Assembly (NCBI RefSeq): GCF_004348665.1
Contig: NZ_SMKM01000010.1
Coordinates: 1-52,688 of the forward strand
Origin: Actinomadura sp. GC306
Lineage (GTDB): Bacteria; Actinomycetota; Actinomycetes; Streptosporangiales; Streptosporangiaceae
Length of the DNA: 52,688 bases
Direction of reading: 5' to 3'
This document shows positions 1-10,428 of the stretch, piece by piece. Each line of letters starts with the position of its first letter. The stretch's first letter is position 1. Made by a program: the position numbers and the translations under genes. The notes under the pieces were generated by a model that worked only from the letters and a program-made list of their open reading frames with translations, was not told the origin of the DNA and made no database searches.

Positions 1-1
1 G

Positions 2-637
2 TCCCCCACCCGCCCGCGGCTGCGGGGCTGGCTGCACATCGGCGCGTTCCCCGCGGTGCTGGTCGCCGGGCTCGTGCTCGTCGCGCTCGGCCCGAGCCTC
101 CAGGCGCGGGTGGCGTCGGCGGTGTACGTGGCGACCTCGGCGATGCTGTTCGGGATCTCGGGCACCTACCACCGGCAGACGTCGCACCGGATCATCGAGA
201 TCCTGCGCCGCTTCGACCACGCCAACATCTACCTGATCATCGCCGGGACCTACACGCCGTTCGCGGTCCTCGCGCTGGAGGGCGGCGTGCGCGTCGCCGT
301 CCTGGTCATCGTCTGGACGGGAGCCGTCGCGGGCGTCCTCTTCCGGACGCTGTGGGTCGACGCCCCCCGCGCCCTCTACGTGACGCTCTACATCGGCCTG
401 GGCTGGGTGGCGGTCCTCTTCCTGCCGCAGTTCCTGTCGGGCGCGGGCGTCCTCGCCTGCCTCATGGTCGCCGCCGGCGGGATCTGCTACAGCGCCGGGG
501 GAGTGGTGTACGGGCTGCGCCGCCCCGACCCCTCGCCGAACTGGTTCGGGTTCCACGAGGTCTTCCACGCCTGCACGCTCGCGGCGTACGTCCTGCAGTA
601 CATCGCGGTGTCGCTGATCGTCTACCAGTCGGGCTGA
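2..637 (+). CDS. Hemolysin III / PAQR family membrane protein (5' truncated)
   Basis: The reading frame is open from base 2, and the family-typical segment RLRGWLHIGAFP lies before any start codon, so the gene begins outside the window. The visible 211 residues form about seven hydrophobic helices. Family motifs are present: an early ISGTYHR segment, then FDHANIYLIIAGTYTP, and the C-terminal HEVFHACT histidine motif. These conserved His/Asp residues are thought to form a metal site in the PAQR/TrhA family. Bacterial members are integral membrane proteins linked to membrane homeostasis; the hemolysin name is historical. An internal GTG at 56 is unlikely to be the real start because conserved sequence precedes it. 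Confidence 0.88.
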   Translation, partial: SPTRPRLRGWLHIGAFPAVLVAGLVLVALGPSLQARVASAVYVATSAMLFGISGTYHRQTSHRIIEILRRFDHANIYLIIAGTYTPFAVLALEGGVRVAVLVIVWTGAVAGVLFRTLWVDAPRALYVTLYIGLGWVAVLFLPQFLSGAGVLACLMVAAGGICYSAGGVVYGLRRPDPSPNWFGFHEVFHACTLAAYVLQYIAVSLIVYQSG

Positions 638-732
638 CGCCGGGGACCCCTGGATGCGACGGTGTCCGCCCGCGCATGGCACCCTTAGGACGACAGCAGA
701 GACCGGGCAGGCACGTCCTACGCAGGGAGAGA

Positions 733-1674
733 ATGGTGCGGCGCTGGAATGGCCTCGACGAGGTTCCCGCAGACTGGGGCCGTTCAGTGATCACGATCGG
801 TGTGTTCGACGGGGTGCACCGCGGGCACCAGCGGATCGTCGGCACCGCCGTGGCGGAGGCGCGCCGCCGCGGCCTGCGCTCGGTGGTCATCACCTTCGAC
901 CCGCACCCCGACGAGGTCGTCCGCCCCGGCACCCACCCGCCGCTGCTCGCCGGCACCCGGCGCCGCGTCGAACTGCTGGAGGGCCTCGGCGCCGACGCCG
1001 TCGTGGTGGTCCCGTTCACCCTCGAACTGTCGAAGATGGCCCCGGACGACTTCGTCCAGTCGGTCCTGGTGGAGCGCCTCCACGCGGCCCACGTGATCGT
1101 CGGTGAGGACTTCCGGTTCGGGCACAAGGCCAAAGGGGACGTCGCGCTGCTGCGGGAACTCGGCGACAAGTACGACTTCACCGCCGAGGGAATGCCGCTG
1201 GTCGCCAACGACGACACGATCTCCTCCACCTACATCCGCGGCAGCCTCGAAGCGGGCGACGTCGAGGCGGCGGCGCGCGCCCTCGGCCGCCCGCACCGCG
1301 TCGAGGGCATCGTCGTGCGCGGCCACCAGCGGGGCCGCGCGCTCGGCTTCCCCACGGCCAACCTGGAGACGCCGCCGCAGACCGCGATCCCCGCGGACGG
1401 CGTCTACGCCGGCTGGCTGGTCTGCGACTCCGGCCGCTACCCGGACTTCCGCTGGCCGGCCGCGATCTCCATCGGCACCAACCCGACGTTCGAGGGCGTC
1501 GAGCGCACCGTCGAGGCGTACGCCCTGGACCGCGACGACCTGGACCTCTACGGCGAGCACATGGCCGTGGACTTCACCGCCCGCACCCGCGACACCCTGA
1601 AGTTCGACTCGGTAGAGGCCCTCGTAGACCAAATGCACCGAGACGTAGCCAAGATCCGCGAACTCACGTCCTGA
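733..1674 (+). CDS. ribF: Bifunctional riboflavin kinase / FAD synthetase
   Basis: RibF makes FMN from riboflavin and then FAD, using ATP. The ATG at 733 gives 313 residues, normal for the family, and has an AGGGAGAG ribosome-binding site just upstream; the frame stays open much further upstream but that part is not RibF-like. The N-terminal adenylyltransferase domain shows GVFDGVHRGH (residues 23-32) and an SSTYIR motif near 164. The C-terminal flavokinase domain shows GFPTAN near 205 and GTNPTF near 248. It sits just before rpsO, as in many actinobacteria, but a structured intergenic region of more than 300 bases separates them, so rpsO probably has its own promoter. Confidence 0.96.
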   Translation: MVRRWNGLDEVPADWGRSVITIGVFDGVHRGHQRIVGTAVAEARRRGLRSVVITFDPHPDEVVRPGTHPPLLAGTRRRVELLEGLGADAVVVVPFTLELSKMAPDDFVQSVLVERLHAAHVIVGEDFRFGHKAKGDVALLRELGDKYDFTAEGMPLVANDDTISSTYIRGSLEAGDVEAAARALGRPHRVEGIVVRGHQRGRALGFPTANLETPPQTAIPADGVYAGWLVCDSGRYPDFRWPAAISIGTNPTFEGVERTVEAYALDRDDLDLYGEHMAVDFTARTRDTLKFDSVEALVDQMHRDVAKIRELTS

Positions 1675-1735
1675 GCAGGCCCGAACTTCCGCTGCCGAAG
1701 CGGAGACCTGAGCGGTCACCGGGCGCGCGACCTGA

Positions 1736-1852
1736 CCGGTGGGGCGAAGCCGAAGGCGAGCCCCACCGGGAAGATCGCGAAGCGATTCGCGCCCGCCCAA
1801 GACCGGTCACGGAGCGAGCCGCCAGGCGAGCGCAGTGGGCCGGTCTTGCAAA
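1736..1852 (+). repeat. Cluster of nested inverted repeats between ribF and rpsO
   Basis: The 329-base ribF-rpsO gap holds several hairpins. CCGGTGGGGC (1736-1745) pairs perfectly with GCCCCACCGG (1760-1769). GCGAA-GCGA-TTCGC follows at about 1777-1790. AAGACCGG (about 1799) pairs with CCGGTCTT (1841-1847 region) around a GAGCG-rich loop. The GCGA/GAGCG wording resembles dispersed intergenic repeats of high-GC actinomycetes; that is inference. It could act as a ribF terminator or be a repeat family member. No gene is seen here. Confidence 0.5.
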
Positions 1853-1874
1853 CCAACATGGTACGGTGAATAGT
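1846..1874 (+). promoter_or_regulatory. Candidate rpsO promoter
   Basis: TTGCAA (1846-1851) and AATAGT (1869-1874) are separated by 17 bases, about 130 bases upstream of the rpsO GTG. The stretch is locally AT-rich. It follows the hairpin cluster, which would end ribF transcription. An alternative -10 is TACGGT at 1862-1867. Confidence 0.35.
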
Positions 1875-2003
1875 CGCCGGGAAGGGCCCCGGCGCGGCTG
1901 GCTGCACCCTCATGCGGCCCGCCACCCTCTTAACACGCACCATGCGGACCCGCACGCCCATCGGGCCCGGATCTGCGGGTGACGATTTCATCGAAGGAGC
2001 CAC

Positions 2004-2273
2004 GTGTCGCTCGACACCGCCACGAAGAACAAGATCATTGCCGAGTACGCGACCACTGAGGGTGACACCGGATCGCCGGAGGTCCAGGTCGCGCTGCTGA
2101 CGCGCCGCATCAACGATCTGACCGAGCACCTCAAGGAGCACAAGCACGACCACCACAGCCGCCGCGGCCTCCTGCTGCTGGTCGGCCGTCGTCGCCGCCT
2201 CCTGAAGTACCTCGCGAACAAGGACATCAACCGCTACCGGCAGCTGATCGAACGCCTCGGCCTGCGCCGCTAG
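2004..2273 (+). CDS. rpsO: 30S ribosomal protein S15
   Basis: An 89-residue protein of exactly the usual S15 length. It includes the family pattern [21 protein letters not shown] and the C-terminal [20 protein letters not shown] segment. S15 binds 16S rRNA early in assembly of the small subunit platform. The GTG start at 2004 follows an AAGGAG site by five bases. It lies directly upstream of pnp, the classic rpsO-pnp pair, but a strong hairpin terminator separates the two, so most pnp transcription may be independent or read-through. Confidence 0.98.
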   Translation: MSLDTATKNKIIAEYATTEGDTGSPEVQVALLTRRINDLTEHLKEHKHDHHSRRGLLLLVGRRRRLLKYLANKDINRYRQLIERLGLRR

Positions 2274-2280
2274 ACGGGTG

Positions 2281-2312
2281 AGGGAGTGGCCCGCCGGGCC
2301 ACTCCCTTCGTT
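2281..2312 (+). terminator. Hairpin terminator after rpsO
   Basis: AGGGAGTGGCCC (2281-2292) and GGGCCACTCCCT (2296-2307) form a perfect 12-bp stem with a 3-base loop, eight bases after the rpsO stop. It is followed by TCGTTTAT, a modest T-rich tail. Confidence 0.75.
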
Positions 2313-2491
2313 TATGCCGGGGCCCGGCCGTACGGGCCGGCACCCGGCGCCCCGGCCGCCCGGGGCCGCGTAGCCGCGGGCGGGCCGGAAAACTGCAGAC
2401 AAGCCTCGCGGACACCGCTGGTGCGGGCCGGTCCTCGGTAGTGGCTTCCGGATCCGTCCTCCGCCGCATCGGCGAGATCTCGATCCGGATG

Positions 2492-2503
2492 CTTCGATCG
2501 AAG
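2492..2503. repeat. Palindrome CTTCGATCGAAG in the pnp leader
   Basis: A perfect 12-bp palindrome about 70 bases before the pnp start, flanked by CCGG on both sides. The 296-base rpsO-pnp gap also holds GC-rich inverted repeats at 2320-2390. In other bacteria the pnp leader folds into an RNase III-cleaved hairpin used for autoregulation. Whether this one does is unknown; it could instead be a repressor site. Confidence 0.3.
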
Positions 2504-2569
2504 ACCGGCAGCGTGTGAAACCAACGGGAAACGGCCGCGAGGACCGACAAGGAACCCAGGAGGTTTCCC

Positions 2570-4921
2570 GTGACAGAAGCCGTGCGCATCGACGGTGCGC
2601 AGACCACCGAGGCCGTCATCGACAACGGCAGCTTCGGCACCCGCACTATCCGGTTCGAGACGGGCCGGGTGGCCCGCCAGGCCGCCGGTTCCGCCGTCGC
2701 CTACCTCGACGACGAGACGATGGTGCTGTCGGCGACGACCGCGTCCAAGAAGCCCAAGGAGAACCTGGACTTCTTCCCCCTGACGGTCGACGTCGAGGAG
2801 CGGATGTACGCGGCCGGCCGCATTCCCGGCTCGTTCTTCCGCCGCGAGGGCCGCCCGTCCGAGGACGCGATCCTCACCTGCCGGCTGATCGACCGGCCGC
2901 TGCGCCCGTCGTTCGCCAAGGGCTTGCGCAACGAGATCCAGGTCGTCGAGACGATCATGGCGCTGCACCCGGACCACCTGTACGACGTGGTGGCGATCAA
3001 CGCCGCGTCGCTGTCCACGCAGCTGGCCGGGCTGCCGTTCTCCGGCCCGATCGGCGGCGTCCGCGTCGCGCTGATCGAGGGCCAGTGGGTCGGCTTCCCC
3101 ACCCACCCCGAGCTGGAGCGCGCCACCTTCGACATGGTGGTGGCCGGCCGGGTCCTCGCGGACGGCGACGTCGCGATCATGATGGTCGAGGCGGAGTCCA
3201 CCCGCGAGACGCTGAGGCTCGTCGGCGACGGCGCGACCGCCCCGACCGAGGAGACCATCGCCGAGGGCCTGGAGGCGGCCAAGCCGTTCATCAAGGTCCT
3301 GTGCAAGGCGCAGAGCGACCTCGCGGCCGTCGCGGCCAAGGAGACCGCCGAGTACCCGATCTTCCTGGACTACCAGGACGACGTGCTCGACGCCGTCACC
3401 GAGGCAGTCAGCGGAGACCTCGCGCAGGCGCTGACCATCGCCGGCAAGCAGGAGCGCGAGGCCCGGCTCGACGAGCTCAAGGCCGCCGCGGCCGAGCAGC
3501 TCGCCGAGCGGTTCGAGGGGCGCGAGAAGGAGATCTCCGCCGCCTACCGCGCCCTCACCAAGAAGCTGGTCCGCGAGCGGGTCGTCCGCGACGGGCTGCG
3601 CATCGACGGCCGCGGGCCGAAGGACATCCGCCAGCTGACCGCTGAGGCGCACGTCGTCCCGCGGGTGCACGGTTCGGCGATCTTCGAGCGCGGCGAGACC
3701 CAGATCCTGGGCGTCACCACGCTGAACATGCTCCGCATGGAGCAGATGATCGACACGCTGAACCCCGAGCGCACCAAGCGCTACATGCACAACTACAACT
3801 TCCCGCCGTACTCCACCGGGGAGACCGGCCGCGTCGGCTCGCCGAAGCGCCGCGAGATCGGGCACGGCGCGCTCGCCGAGCGGGCGCTGCTGCCGGTGCT
3901 GCCGACGCGCGAGGAGTTCCCGTACGCGATCCGGCAGGTGTCGGAGGCGCTCGGGTCCAACGGCTCCACCTCGATGGGGTCGGTGTGCGCGTCCACGATG
4001 TCGCTGCTGGACGCGGGCGTCCCGCTCAAGCAGATGGTGGCGGGCATCGCGATGGGCCTGATCCACGAGGGCGGCGAGTACGTCACCCTCACCGACATCC
4101 TCGGCGCCGAGGACGCGTTCGGCGACATGGACTTCAAGGTCGCCGGCACCCGCGACCTGATCACCGCGCTGCAGCTCGACACCAAGCTCGACGGCATCCC
4201 CGCCTCGGTGCTGGCCGCCGCGCTGCGGCAGGCCAAGGGCGCCCGGCTGGCGATCCTGGACGTCATGCAGGAGGCCATCGAGGCGCCCGCCGAGATGAGC
4301 CCGAACGCGCCGCGGATCATCACCATCAAGGTCCCGGTCGACAAGATCGGCGAGGTCATCGGCCCCAAGGGCAAGATGATCAACTCGATCCAGGACGACA
4401 CCGGCGCCGACATCACGATCGAGGACGACGGCACGATCTACGTCGGGGCGACCGACGGCCCGTCCGCCGAGGCCGCGCGGCAGGCGATCAACTCGATCGC
4501 CAACCCGCACATGCCGGAGGTCGGCGAGCGGTTCCTCGGCACCGTCGTCAAGACCACCACGTTCGGCGCGTTCGTGTCGCTGCTGCCCGGCAAGGACGGC
4601 CTGCTGCACGTCTCGCAGATCCGCAAGCTGCACGGCGGCGCCCGGATCGAGAACGTCGAGGACGTGATGGGCGTCGGCGAGAAGATCCAGGTCGAGGTGA
4701 CCGAGATCGACCAGCGCGGCAAGCTGTCGCTGGTGCCGGTCGAGGTCATCGAGAAGGAGGCCGAGAACGGCGGCGCGGCCGACGGCGGTGCCGCGCCCGC
4801 CGCGTCCGGCGCGCCGGCGGGCGACGAGTCCGGTGAGCGCCGCGGCGGCGACGACGGCGACCGCCGTCCGCGCCGCCGCCGCACCCGCCGCGGCGACGAC
4901 GGCGGCCAGCGCAACTCCTGA
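2570..4921 (+). CDS. pnp: Polyribonucleotide nucleotidyltransferase (PNPase)
   Basis: PNPase degrades RNA 3' to 5' with phosphate and, in actinomycetes, also adds 3' tails. The 783-residue protein has two RNase PH domains (about 15-150 and 330-550), a KH domain around 582-640 (VIGPKGKMI) and an S1 domain around 650-720 ([18 protein letters not shown]). It ends in an Arg/Gly-rich basic tail, typical of actinobacterial members. The GTG at 2570 has an AGGAGG site seven bases upstream. RNase J is also in this window at 21.5 kb. A strong palindromic terminator follows the stop. Confidence 0.98.
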   Translation: MTEAVRIDGAQTTEAVIDNGSFGTRTIRFETGRVARQAAGSAVAYLDDETMVLSATTASKKPKENLDFFPLTVDVEERMYAAGRIPGSFFRREGRPSEDAILTCRLIDRPLRPSFAKGLRNEIQVVETIMALHPDHLYDVVAINAASLSTQLAGLPFSGPIGGVRVALIEGQWVGFPTHPELERATFDMVVAGRVLADGDVAIMMVEAESTRETLRLVGDGATAPTEETIAEGLEAAKPFIKVLCKAQSDLAAVAAKETAEYPIFLDYQDDVLDAVTEAVSGDLAQALTIAGKQEREARLDELKAAAAEQLAERFEGREKEISAAYRALTKKLVRERVVRDGLRIDGRGPKDIRQLTAEAHVVPRVHGSAIFERGETQILGVTTLNMLRMEQMIDTLNPERTKRYMHNYNFPPYSTGETGRVGSPKRREIGHGALAERALLPVLPTREEFPYAIRQVSEALGSNGSTSMGSVCASTMSLLDAGVPLKQMVAGIAMGLIHEGGEYVTLTDILGAEDAFGDMDFKVAGTRDLITALQLDTKLDGIPASVLAAALRQAKGARLAILDVMQEAIEAPAEMSPNAPRIITIKVPVDKIGEVIGPKGKMINSIQDDTGADITIEDDGTIYVGATDGPSAEAARQAINSIANPHMPEVGERFLGTVVKTTTFGAFVSLLPGKDGLLHVSQIRKLHGGARIENVEDVMGVGEKIQVEVTEIDQRGKLSLVPVEVIEKEAENGGAADGGAAPAASGAPAGDESGERRGGDDGDRRPRRRRTRRGDDGGQRNS

Positions 4922-4932
4922 CCGTGCTCGAG

Positions 4933-4968
4933 ACCGGCCGGGCACCCGCGCGGGTGCCCGGCCGGTTC
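4933..4968 (+). terminator. Perfect 34-bp palindrome terminator after pnp
   Basis: Bases 4933-4966 form a perfect inverted repeat of two 17-base arms (left arm ACCGGCCGGGCACCCGC) directly after the pnp stop, followed by TCGTTCC. Its position and stability indicate an intrinsic terminator despite the weak T tract. Confidence 0.75.
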
Positions 4969-4997
4969 GTTCCCCGACGACGGAATGTGAGCGACAC

Positions 4998-6308
4998 GTG
5001 ACCCTGCCCGCGCGGGCGCAGGAGCCCGGCACCACCATCACGATCCACGGCGAGGGCGCCGGCACGGTGCGCCGCACCGTCCTGCCCGGGGGGCTGCGCG
5101 TCATCACCGAGACGATGCCGACGGTGCGGTCCGCCGCGTTCGGCATCTGGTCGGCGGTCGGCTCCCGCGACGAGGCGCCCGCCGACGCCGGCGCGAGCCA
5201 CTACCTGGAGCACGTCCTGTTCAAGGGCACCCGGCGGCGGTCGGCGCTGGAGATCTCCGCGGCGATCGACGCGGTCGGCGGCGACCTCAACGCGTTCACC
5301 TCCAAGGAGTACACCTGCTACTACGCGCGGGTCCTGGACGCCGACCTCCCCCTCGCCGTGGACGTCGTCTCCGACATGGTGGCGGCGTCGGTGAACCGCC
5401 CGGAGGACGTCGAGGCCGAGCGGGGGGTGATCCTCGAAGAGATCCACATGCGCGACGACGATCCGGGCGACCTGATCCACGACGAGTTCGCGACCGCGCT
5501 GTACGGCGACACCCCGCTCGGGCGCCCGATCCTCGGCACCGAGGAGTCGATCAACACGCTGTCCCGGGACCGGATCCACGGCTACTACCGGGAGCACTAC
5601 GTCCCGCCGAACCTGGTGGTGTCGGTGGCGGGCAACATCGACCACGACGAGGTCGTCCGGCTGGTGTCCCGCGCGTTCGAGGGGCGCCTGACCGGCGACG
5701 CCCGGCCCGCGGCGCCCCGGGTGGACGGCGCGCCCGCCGCCGTCGAGCCGCGCAGCGTGGTGATCGACAAGGACACCGAGCAGGCGCACATCATCCTCGG
5801 CGGCGCCGGGGTGTCCCGCACCGACGACCGCCGGTTCGCGCTGGGGGTGCTGAACGCGGCGCTGGGCGGCGGGATGTCGTCCCGCCTGTTCCAGGAGATC
5901 CGCGAGAAGCGCGGCCTCGCCTACTCGGTCTACAGCTACACGGCCCAGTACGCCGACTCCGGGATCTTCGGCGTCTACGCGGGCTGCCAGCCCGCGAAGG
6001 CCGAGGAGGTCCTGTCGATCTGCCGCGACGAGGTCGCCAAGGCCGCCGCGGAGGGCCTCGGCGATGAGGAGCTCGAACGCGGCAAGGGGCAGTTGCGCGG
6101 CGCGATGGTCCTCGGCCTGGAGGACACCGGTTCCCGGATGAGCCGCATCGGCAAGAGCGAGCTGGTGTACGAGTCGCTGCTGCCCGTGGACGAGGTGCTG
6201 GCCCGCATCGAGGCCGTCACGCCGGACGACGTCCGCGCCGTGGCCGGCGAGGTCCTCGCCGGTCCCCAGGCGCTTACGGTGATCGGCCCGGTCGGGGACG
6301 GTTTCTAG
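4998..6308 (+). CDS. M16 family zinc metalloprotease (PepR-like)
   Basis: A 436-residue insulinase-family peptidase. The inverted zinc motif HYLEH lies at about residues 67-71, and the downstream glutamate region EAERGVILEEIHM supplies the third ligand. The second M16 domain (about 240-430) carries the conserved RxxxEIREKRGLAYSVYSY segment. The same gene follows the PNPase gene in mycobacteria (pepR). The GTG at 4998 is the first sensible in-frame start; upstream translation is pnp C-terminus in another frame. The Shine-Dalgarno is weak (GGAA, 12 bases away). The substrate is unknown. Confidence 0.92.
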   Translation: MTLPARAQEPGTTITIHGEGAGTVRRTVLPGGLRVITETMPTVRSAAFGIWSAVGSRDEAPADAGASHYLEHVLFKGTRRRSALEISAAIDAVGGDLNAFTSKEYTCYYARVLDADLPLAVDVVSDMVAASVNRPEDVEAERGVILEEIHMRDDDPGDLIHDEFATALYGDTPLGRPILGTEESINTLSRDRIHGYYREHYVPPNLVVSVAGNIDHDEVVRLVSRAFEGRLTGDARPAAPRVDGAPAAVEPRSVVIDKDTEQAHIILGGAGVSRTDDRRFALGVLNAALGGGMSSRLFQEIREKRGLAYSVYSYTAQYADSGIFGVYAGCQPAKAEEVLSICRDEVAKAAAEGLGDEELERGKGQLRGAMVLGLEDTGSRMSRIGKSELVYESLLPVDEVLARIEAVTPDDVRAVAGEVLAGPQALTVIGPVGDGF

Positions 6309-6397
6309 CCTTTTCTTCTCGGCGGGCCCTGGCAGCGGGCCGGCCCGGCGCGGGGTGGCGGTGTACGGGCGGCCTACGGGCCGGTAGGTTCCGGTGG

Positions 6398-6772
6398 ATG
6401 AAGATCCTCATCAGGCTTGTCATCTCCGCGGTCGCCCTGTGGGTGGCCGAGATGGTCGTGGACGGGGTCGAGCTGACCGCCGGCGGCACGGCGGAGCGGG
6501 TGCTGACGCTGCTCGCGGTCGCCGCGATCTTCGGCGTCGTCAACGCGGTGCTCAAGCCGGTCATCAAGGTGCTGGGCTGCGCGTTCTACGTGCTGACCCT
6601 CGGCCTGTTCGCCCTGGTGGTGAACGCGGCGCTGCTGATGCTGACGAGCTGGCTCGCCGGCGAGCTGGACCTCCCGTTCCACGTCGACTGGTTCTGGCCC
6701 GCGTTCTGGGGGGCGATCATCGTCGGCGTCGTGGGCTGGCTGCTCAACCTGTTCGTCTCGGACGACGACTGA
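6398..6772 (+). CDS. Phage holin family 4-like small membrane protein
   Basis: A 124-residue protein with four predicted membrane helices, matching the pattern of the actinobacterial four-TM 'phage holin' family (Pfam PF04020-like). MKILIRLVISAVALWVAEM opens it, and ALKPVIKVLGC-type and GLFALVVNAALLML segments follow. Despite the name these are chromosomal proteins of unknown function, and there are no phage genes here. The stop codon abuts the -35 box of the azoR promoter. Confidence 0.8.
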   Translation: MKILIRLVISAVALWVAEMVVDGVELTAGGTAERVLTLLAVAAIFGVVNAVLKPVIKVLGCAFYVLTLGLFALVVNAALLMLTSWLAGELDLPFHVDWFWPAFWGAIIVGVVGWLLNLFVSDDD

Positions 6773-6801
6773 TTGCCAAGCGGACTGAGGTCCGCTAATC
6801 T
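6773..6801 (+). promoter_or_regulatory. azoR promoter
   Basis: TTGCCA (6773-6778) and TAATCT (6796-6801) are separated by exactly 17 bases, with the -35 starting right after the stop of the upstream gene. An inverted repeat fills the whole spacer, so a bound repressor would directly block RNA polymerase. Confidence 0.7.
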
Positions 6802-6828
6802 CCGGGAAGTAGCGGACTCTAGTCCGCA
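6779..6828. promoter_or_regulatory. Two tandem inverted-repeat operators (GCGGAC-N4-GTCCGC)
   Basis: Operator 1 (6779-6796) is AGCGGAC-TGAG-GTCCGCT. Operator 2 (6811-6828) is AGCGGAC-TCTA-GTCCGCA. Their centres are 32 bp apart, about three helical turns, so two dimers could bind on one face. Operator 1 lies between -35 and -10, operator 2 over the likely start of transcription. The form is typical of TetR-family operators; no regulator gene is adjacent, so the repressor must be encoded elsewhere. Confidence 0.75.
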
Positions 6829-6849
6829 TATCTTCCGGGAGGGATCCTC

Positions 6850-8247
<1,398 letters not shown>

Positions 8248-8248
<1 letters not shown>

Positions 8249-8778
8249 TGGACTTCGCCGGCGACCCCTGGGACTACCTCGCCGCGTCCGAGGCGATCGA
8301 CATCGAGCACCCGCTCGTCCAGTCGGTCGCCGCGGACCTGCGCACCGGCGACGACATCGCCTACGCGCACGCGGCCTTCGACCACGTCCGGGACCAGGTC
8401 GTCCACTCCATGGACGGCGACGACCCCCGCGTCCCCTGGCGCGCCTCCGACGTCCTGGACCAGCGCACCGGACTTTGCTACGCCAAGTCGCACGCCTACG
8501 TCGCCCTCCTGCGCGCGGGCGGCATCCAGGCGGGCCTGTGCTACCAGGAGTCCGGCGGAATCCTCCACGGCCTCACCGCCGTCCTGGTCGACGACCGATG
8601 GGTCTACCTCGACCCGCGGGGCAACAAGCCCGGGATCGACGTCCAGTTCTCCGCCTCCGAGCACCGCCTCGCCTACCCGGGCGACCCGATCGACCCCGTC
8701 GTCCACGCGGCTCCGCCGACGCGAATCCTGGAAGCCCTGAAGGCCATGCCCCGCCCCTCCGCGATCCCCGCCGCCTGA
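8248..8778 (+). CDS. Transglutaminase-like domain protein
   Basis: A 176-residue cysteine-protease-fold protein. A catalytic-type Cys lies in TGLCYAKSH (about residue 77), a His in ILHGLTAV (about 109) and an Asp in WVYLDPRGN (about 124), giving the Cys-His-Asp order of the transglutaminase core. There is no signal peptide, so it is probably cytoplasmic. The ATG overlaps the dapB stop by one base, indicating translational coupling. Members of this family are mostly uncharacterised. The role here is unknown. Confidence 0.75.
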
Positions 8779-8822
8779 CGGCGGCCTTGTGCGCAGGCCG
8801 CCCTGGGCTTAGCGTTCGCCGG

Positions 8823-9668
8823 ATGGACGCCAAGCTCGCGCGGGACATGTGGAAGGTCCTCGAACCGCTCCACGCGGTGACGTACTTCTCGGAGGAGTGC
8901 CGGACGGCGAACCGGGAGGCCGGCCTCAAGGGCTACTGGATGGGCTACTTCGGCAGCCGGGGCGCGCCCCTCGGGGCCGTGTCCGCCGGGACGATCGAGG
9001 CGACGTTCTTCGGTTTCCACCCGGCGCGGGTGCGGCGGGCCGTCCCGGACGCGTGGTCGTTCGCGCCGCCGGAGCGCATCCTGGCGGTGCGCGGCGAGGC
9101 CGCGGCCCGCGCGATGCGCAGGGCCTTCCCCGGCATCGAGGACGTGGCGGCGGACGTCGCACCGCGGCTGCACGAGGTCGTGCTGGCGGCGGACGCCGGA
9201 GGCCGCGCGCTCTTCGCCGCCAACCGGGACCTGCCCGTCCCCGGCGACCCGGTGGAGGCGCTCTGGCAGGCGGCGACGGCGCTGCGGGAGCACCGCGGCG
9301 ACGGGCACGTCGCCCTCCTCGTCGCGGAAGGGTTCAGCGGCCTGGAGGCGAACGTCCTGGCGTCCGCGGTCGGGACGGTCTCCGGGGAGTGGCTGCGGGA
9401 GAGCCGCGGCTGGTCGGCGGAGGAGTGGGACGCGGCGGCCGGCGTGCTGACCGAGCGCGGCCTCCTCGCGGACGGCCGGGCCACCGAGGAGGGGAAGGCG
9501 CTGAGAGCCCGCATCGAGCACCTGACCGACGAACTCGCCGCAGCCCCGTACGACGTCCTCGACGCACCCGAGGCGCTCCGCGACGCACTCGCCCCGGCGG
9601 CGGCGGCGCTGGCGAACGAGATGCCCTTCCCCAACCCGATCGGTCTACCTCGCCTCGACCGCGCTTAG
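8823..9668 (+). CDS. SCO6745-family protein with helix-turn-helix-like fold
   Basis: A 281-residue protein of a family common in actinomycetes (HTH_67-type). It opens MDAKLARDMWKVLEPLHAV and has typical segments YFSEECRTANREAGLKGYWMGYFGSR and a C-terminal winged-helix-like part (WDAAAGVLTERGLLADGRATEEGK). The function is unknown, and DNA binding is suggested only by the fold. The ATG at 8823 is 44 bases after the previous stop with no clear ribosome-binding site. It converges on the Uma2 gene. Confidence 0.7.
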   Translation: MDAKLARDMWKVLEPLHAVTYFSEECRTANREAGLKGYWMGYFGSRGAPLGAVSAGTIEATFFGFHPARVRRAVPDAWSFAPPERILAVRGEAAARAMRRAFPGIEDVAADVAPRLHEVVLAADAGGRALFAANRDLPVPGDPVEALWQAATALREHRGDGHVALLVAEGFSGLEANVLASAVGTVSGEWLRESRGWSAEEWDAAAGVLTERGLLADGRATEEGKALRARIEHLTDELAAAPYDVLDAPEALRDALAPAAAALANEMPFPNPIGLPRLDRA

Positions 9669-9692
9669 ACCGCCCGCGGTGTCAGCAGGTCA

Positions 9693-10379
9693 TCAGGTCC
9701 GCTGCCACGGCTCCCATTCGTCCGTGGGGATCTCCAGGCCGAACGGCTCGGGCAGCTTGACGGGCTCCCCGAACTCCCAGCTCACCGACTCCCGGTACTC
9801 CCCGGCGGCGGTGTCGGGCTCGGTGAACAGCGTCGTCCGCGCCACCCGCGGATCACGGTCGACCAGGAGGTAGTAGGGGATTCCCACGCGGGCGTAGCCG
9901 TTCCACTTGGTCGGCTGGAACCGCTTCTTGCCCGGCAGTCGGTCGTCGGACACGGTACTGGGCGAGGTCACTTCCAGGATGAGCTGCAGATGCTCGGGGA
10001 GGGCCTTCTTGAGCTGCGCCCGTCGAGTCTGCGCGGCGACTTCGCTGTCGAGGATGCAGAGATCCGGGATGTAGCCGTCGTGGATGTCGCTCAGATTGAC
10101 GTCCTGGGTCGCGATGCAGCGCCACCGGAACGTCGCATCCCGGGCGCGCGCCGCGGCGACGGCGTCCGAGATGTCCTGGACGATGAAGTTGTGAGCCATG
10201 TCAGGCCCTGGTGACACGATGATCTCCCCACCGACGATCTCGACTCGGGTGCCGTCGTGGGGGAGATCCAGTACGTCGGCGAGCTCGTCCCGCATCCAGA
10301 GGTTGTAGGGGGTGTCGGGGAGCTCGCGGTGGTGGTGAACAGTGGCAAGTGTGCGCACTTTGGGTGATTCCTCCATCAC
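9693..10379 (-). CDS. Uma2 family endonuclease-fold protein (DUF820)
   Basis: A 228-residue protein of the Uma2/DUF820 family, with a PD-(D/E)xK restriction-endonuclease fold. It shows VEIVGGEIIVSPGP near residue 50, the acidic PDLCILD motif, then LILEVTSPSTVSDD with a following Lys-rich PGKK, and YYLLVDRDPR near the end. The biological role of the family is not settled. Translation can start at GTG 10379 or the adjacent ATG 10376, after a GGGAG site. The first codons use more A/T at third positions than neighbours, which hints at transfer. Confidence 0.82.
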   Translation of the reverse strand: MMEESPKVRTLATVHHHRELPDTPYNLWMRDELADVLDLPHDGTRVEIVGGEIIVSPGPDMAHNFIVQDISDAVAAARARDATFRWRCIATQDVNLSDIHDGYIPDLCILDSEVAAQTRRAQLKKALPEHLQLILEVTSPSTVSDDRLPGKKRFQPTKWNGYARVGIPYYLLVDRDPRVARTTLFTEPDTAAGEYRESVSWEFGEPVKLPEPFGLEIPTDEWEPWQRT

Positions 10380-10393
10380 GCTCGGCTCCCGTC

Positions 10394-10399
10394 AGTGTA
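10394..10399 (-). promoter_or_regulatory. Candidate -10 box for the Uma2 gene
   Basis: On the minus strand TACACT (10399-10394) lies 14 bases before the GTG/ATG. No convincing -35 is seen, and it fits a short leader carrying the GGGAG ribosome-binding site. Confidence 0.3.
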
Positions 10400-10428
10400 G
10401 AGACCGTGTGTAGTCAGCGTACTCGGAA

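Noticed and set aside
784-1800. Long minus-strand open frame over ribF
   Set aside because: High GC creates open frames in antisense; ribF on the plus strand has clear motifs.
2312-5146. A 944-codon minus-strand open frame over pnp
   Set aside because: Antisense artefact; pnp has complete domains.
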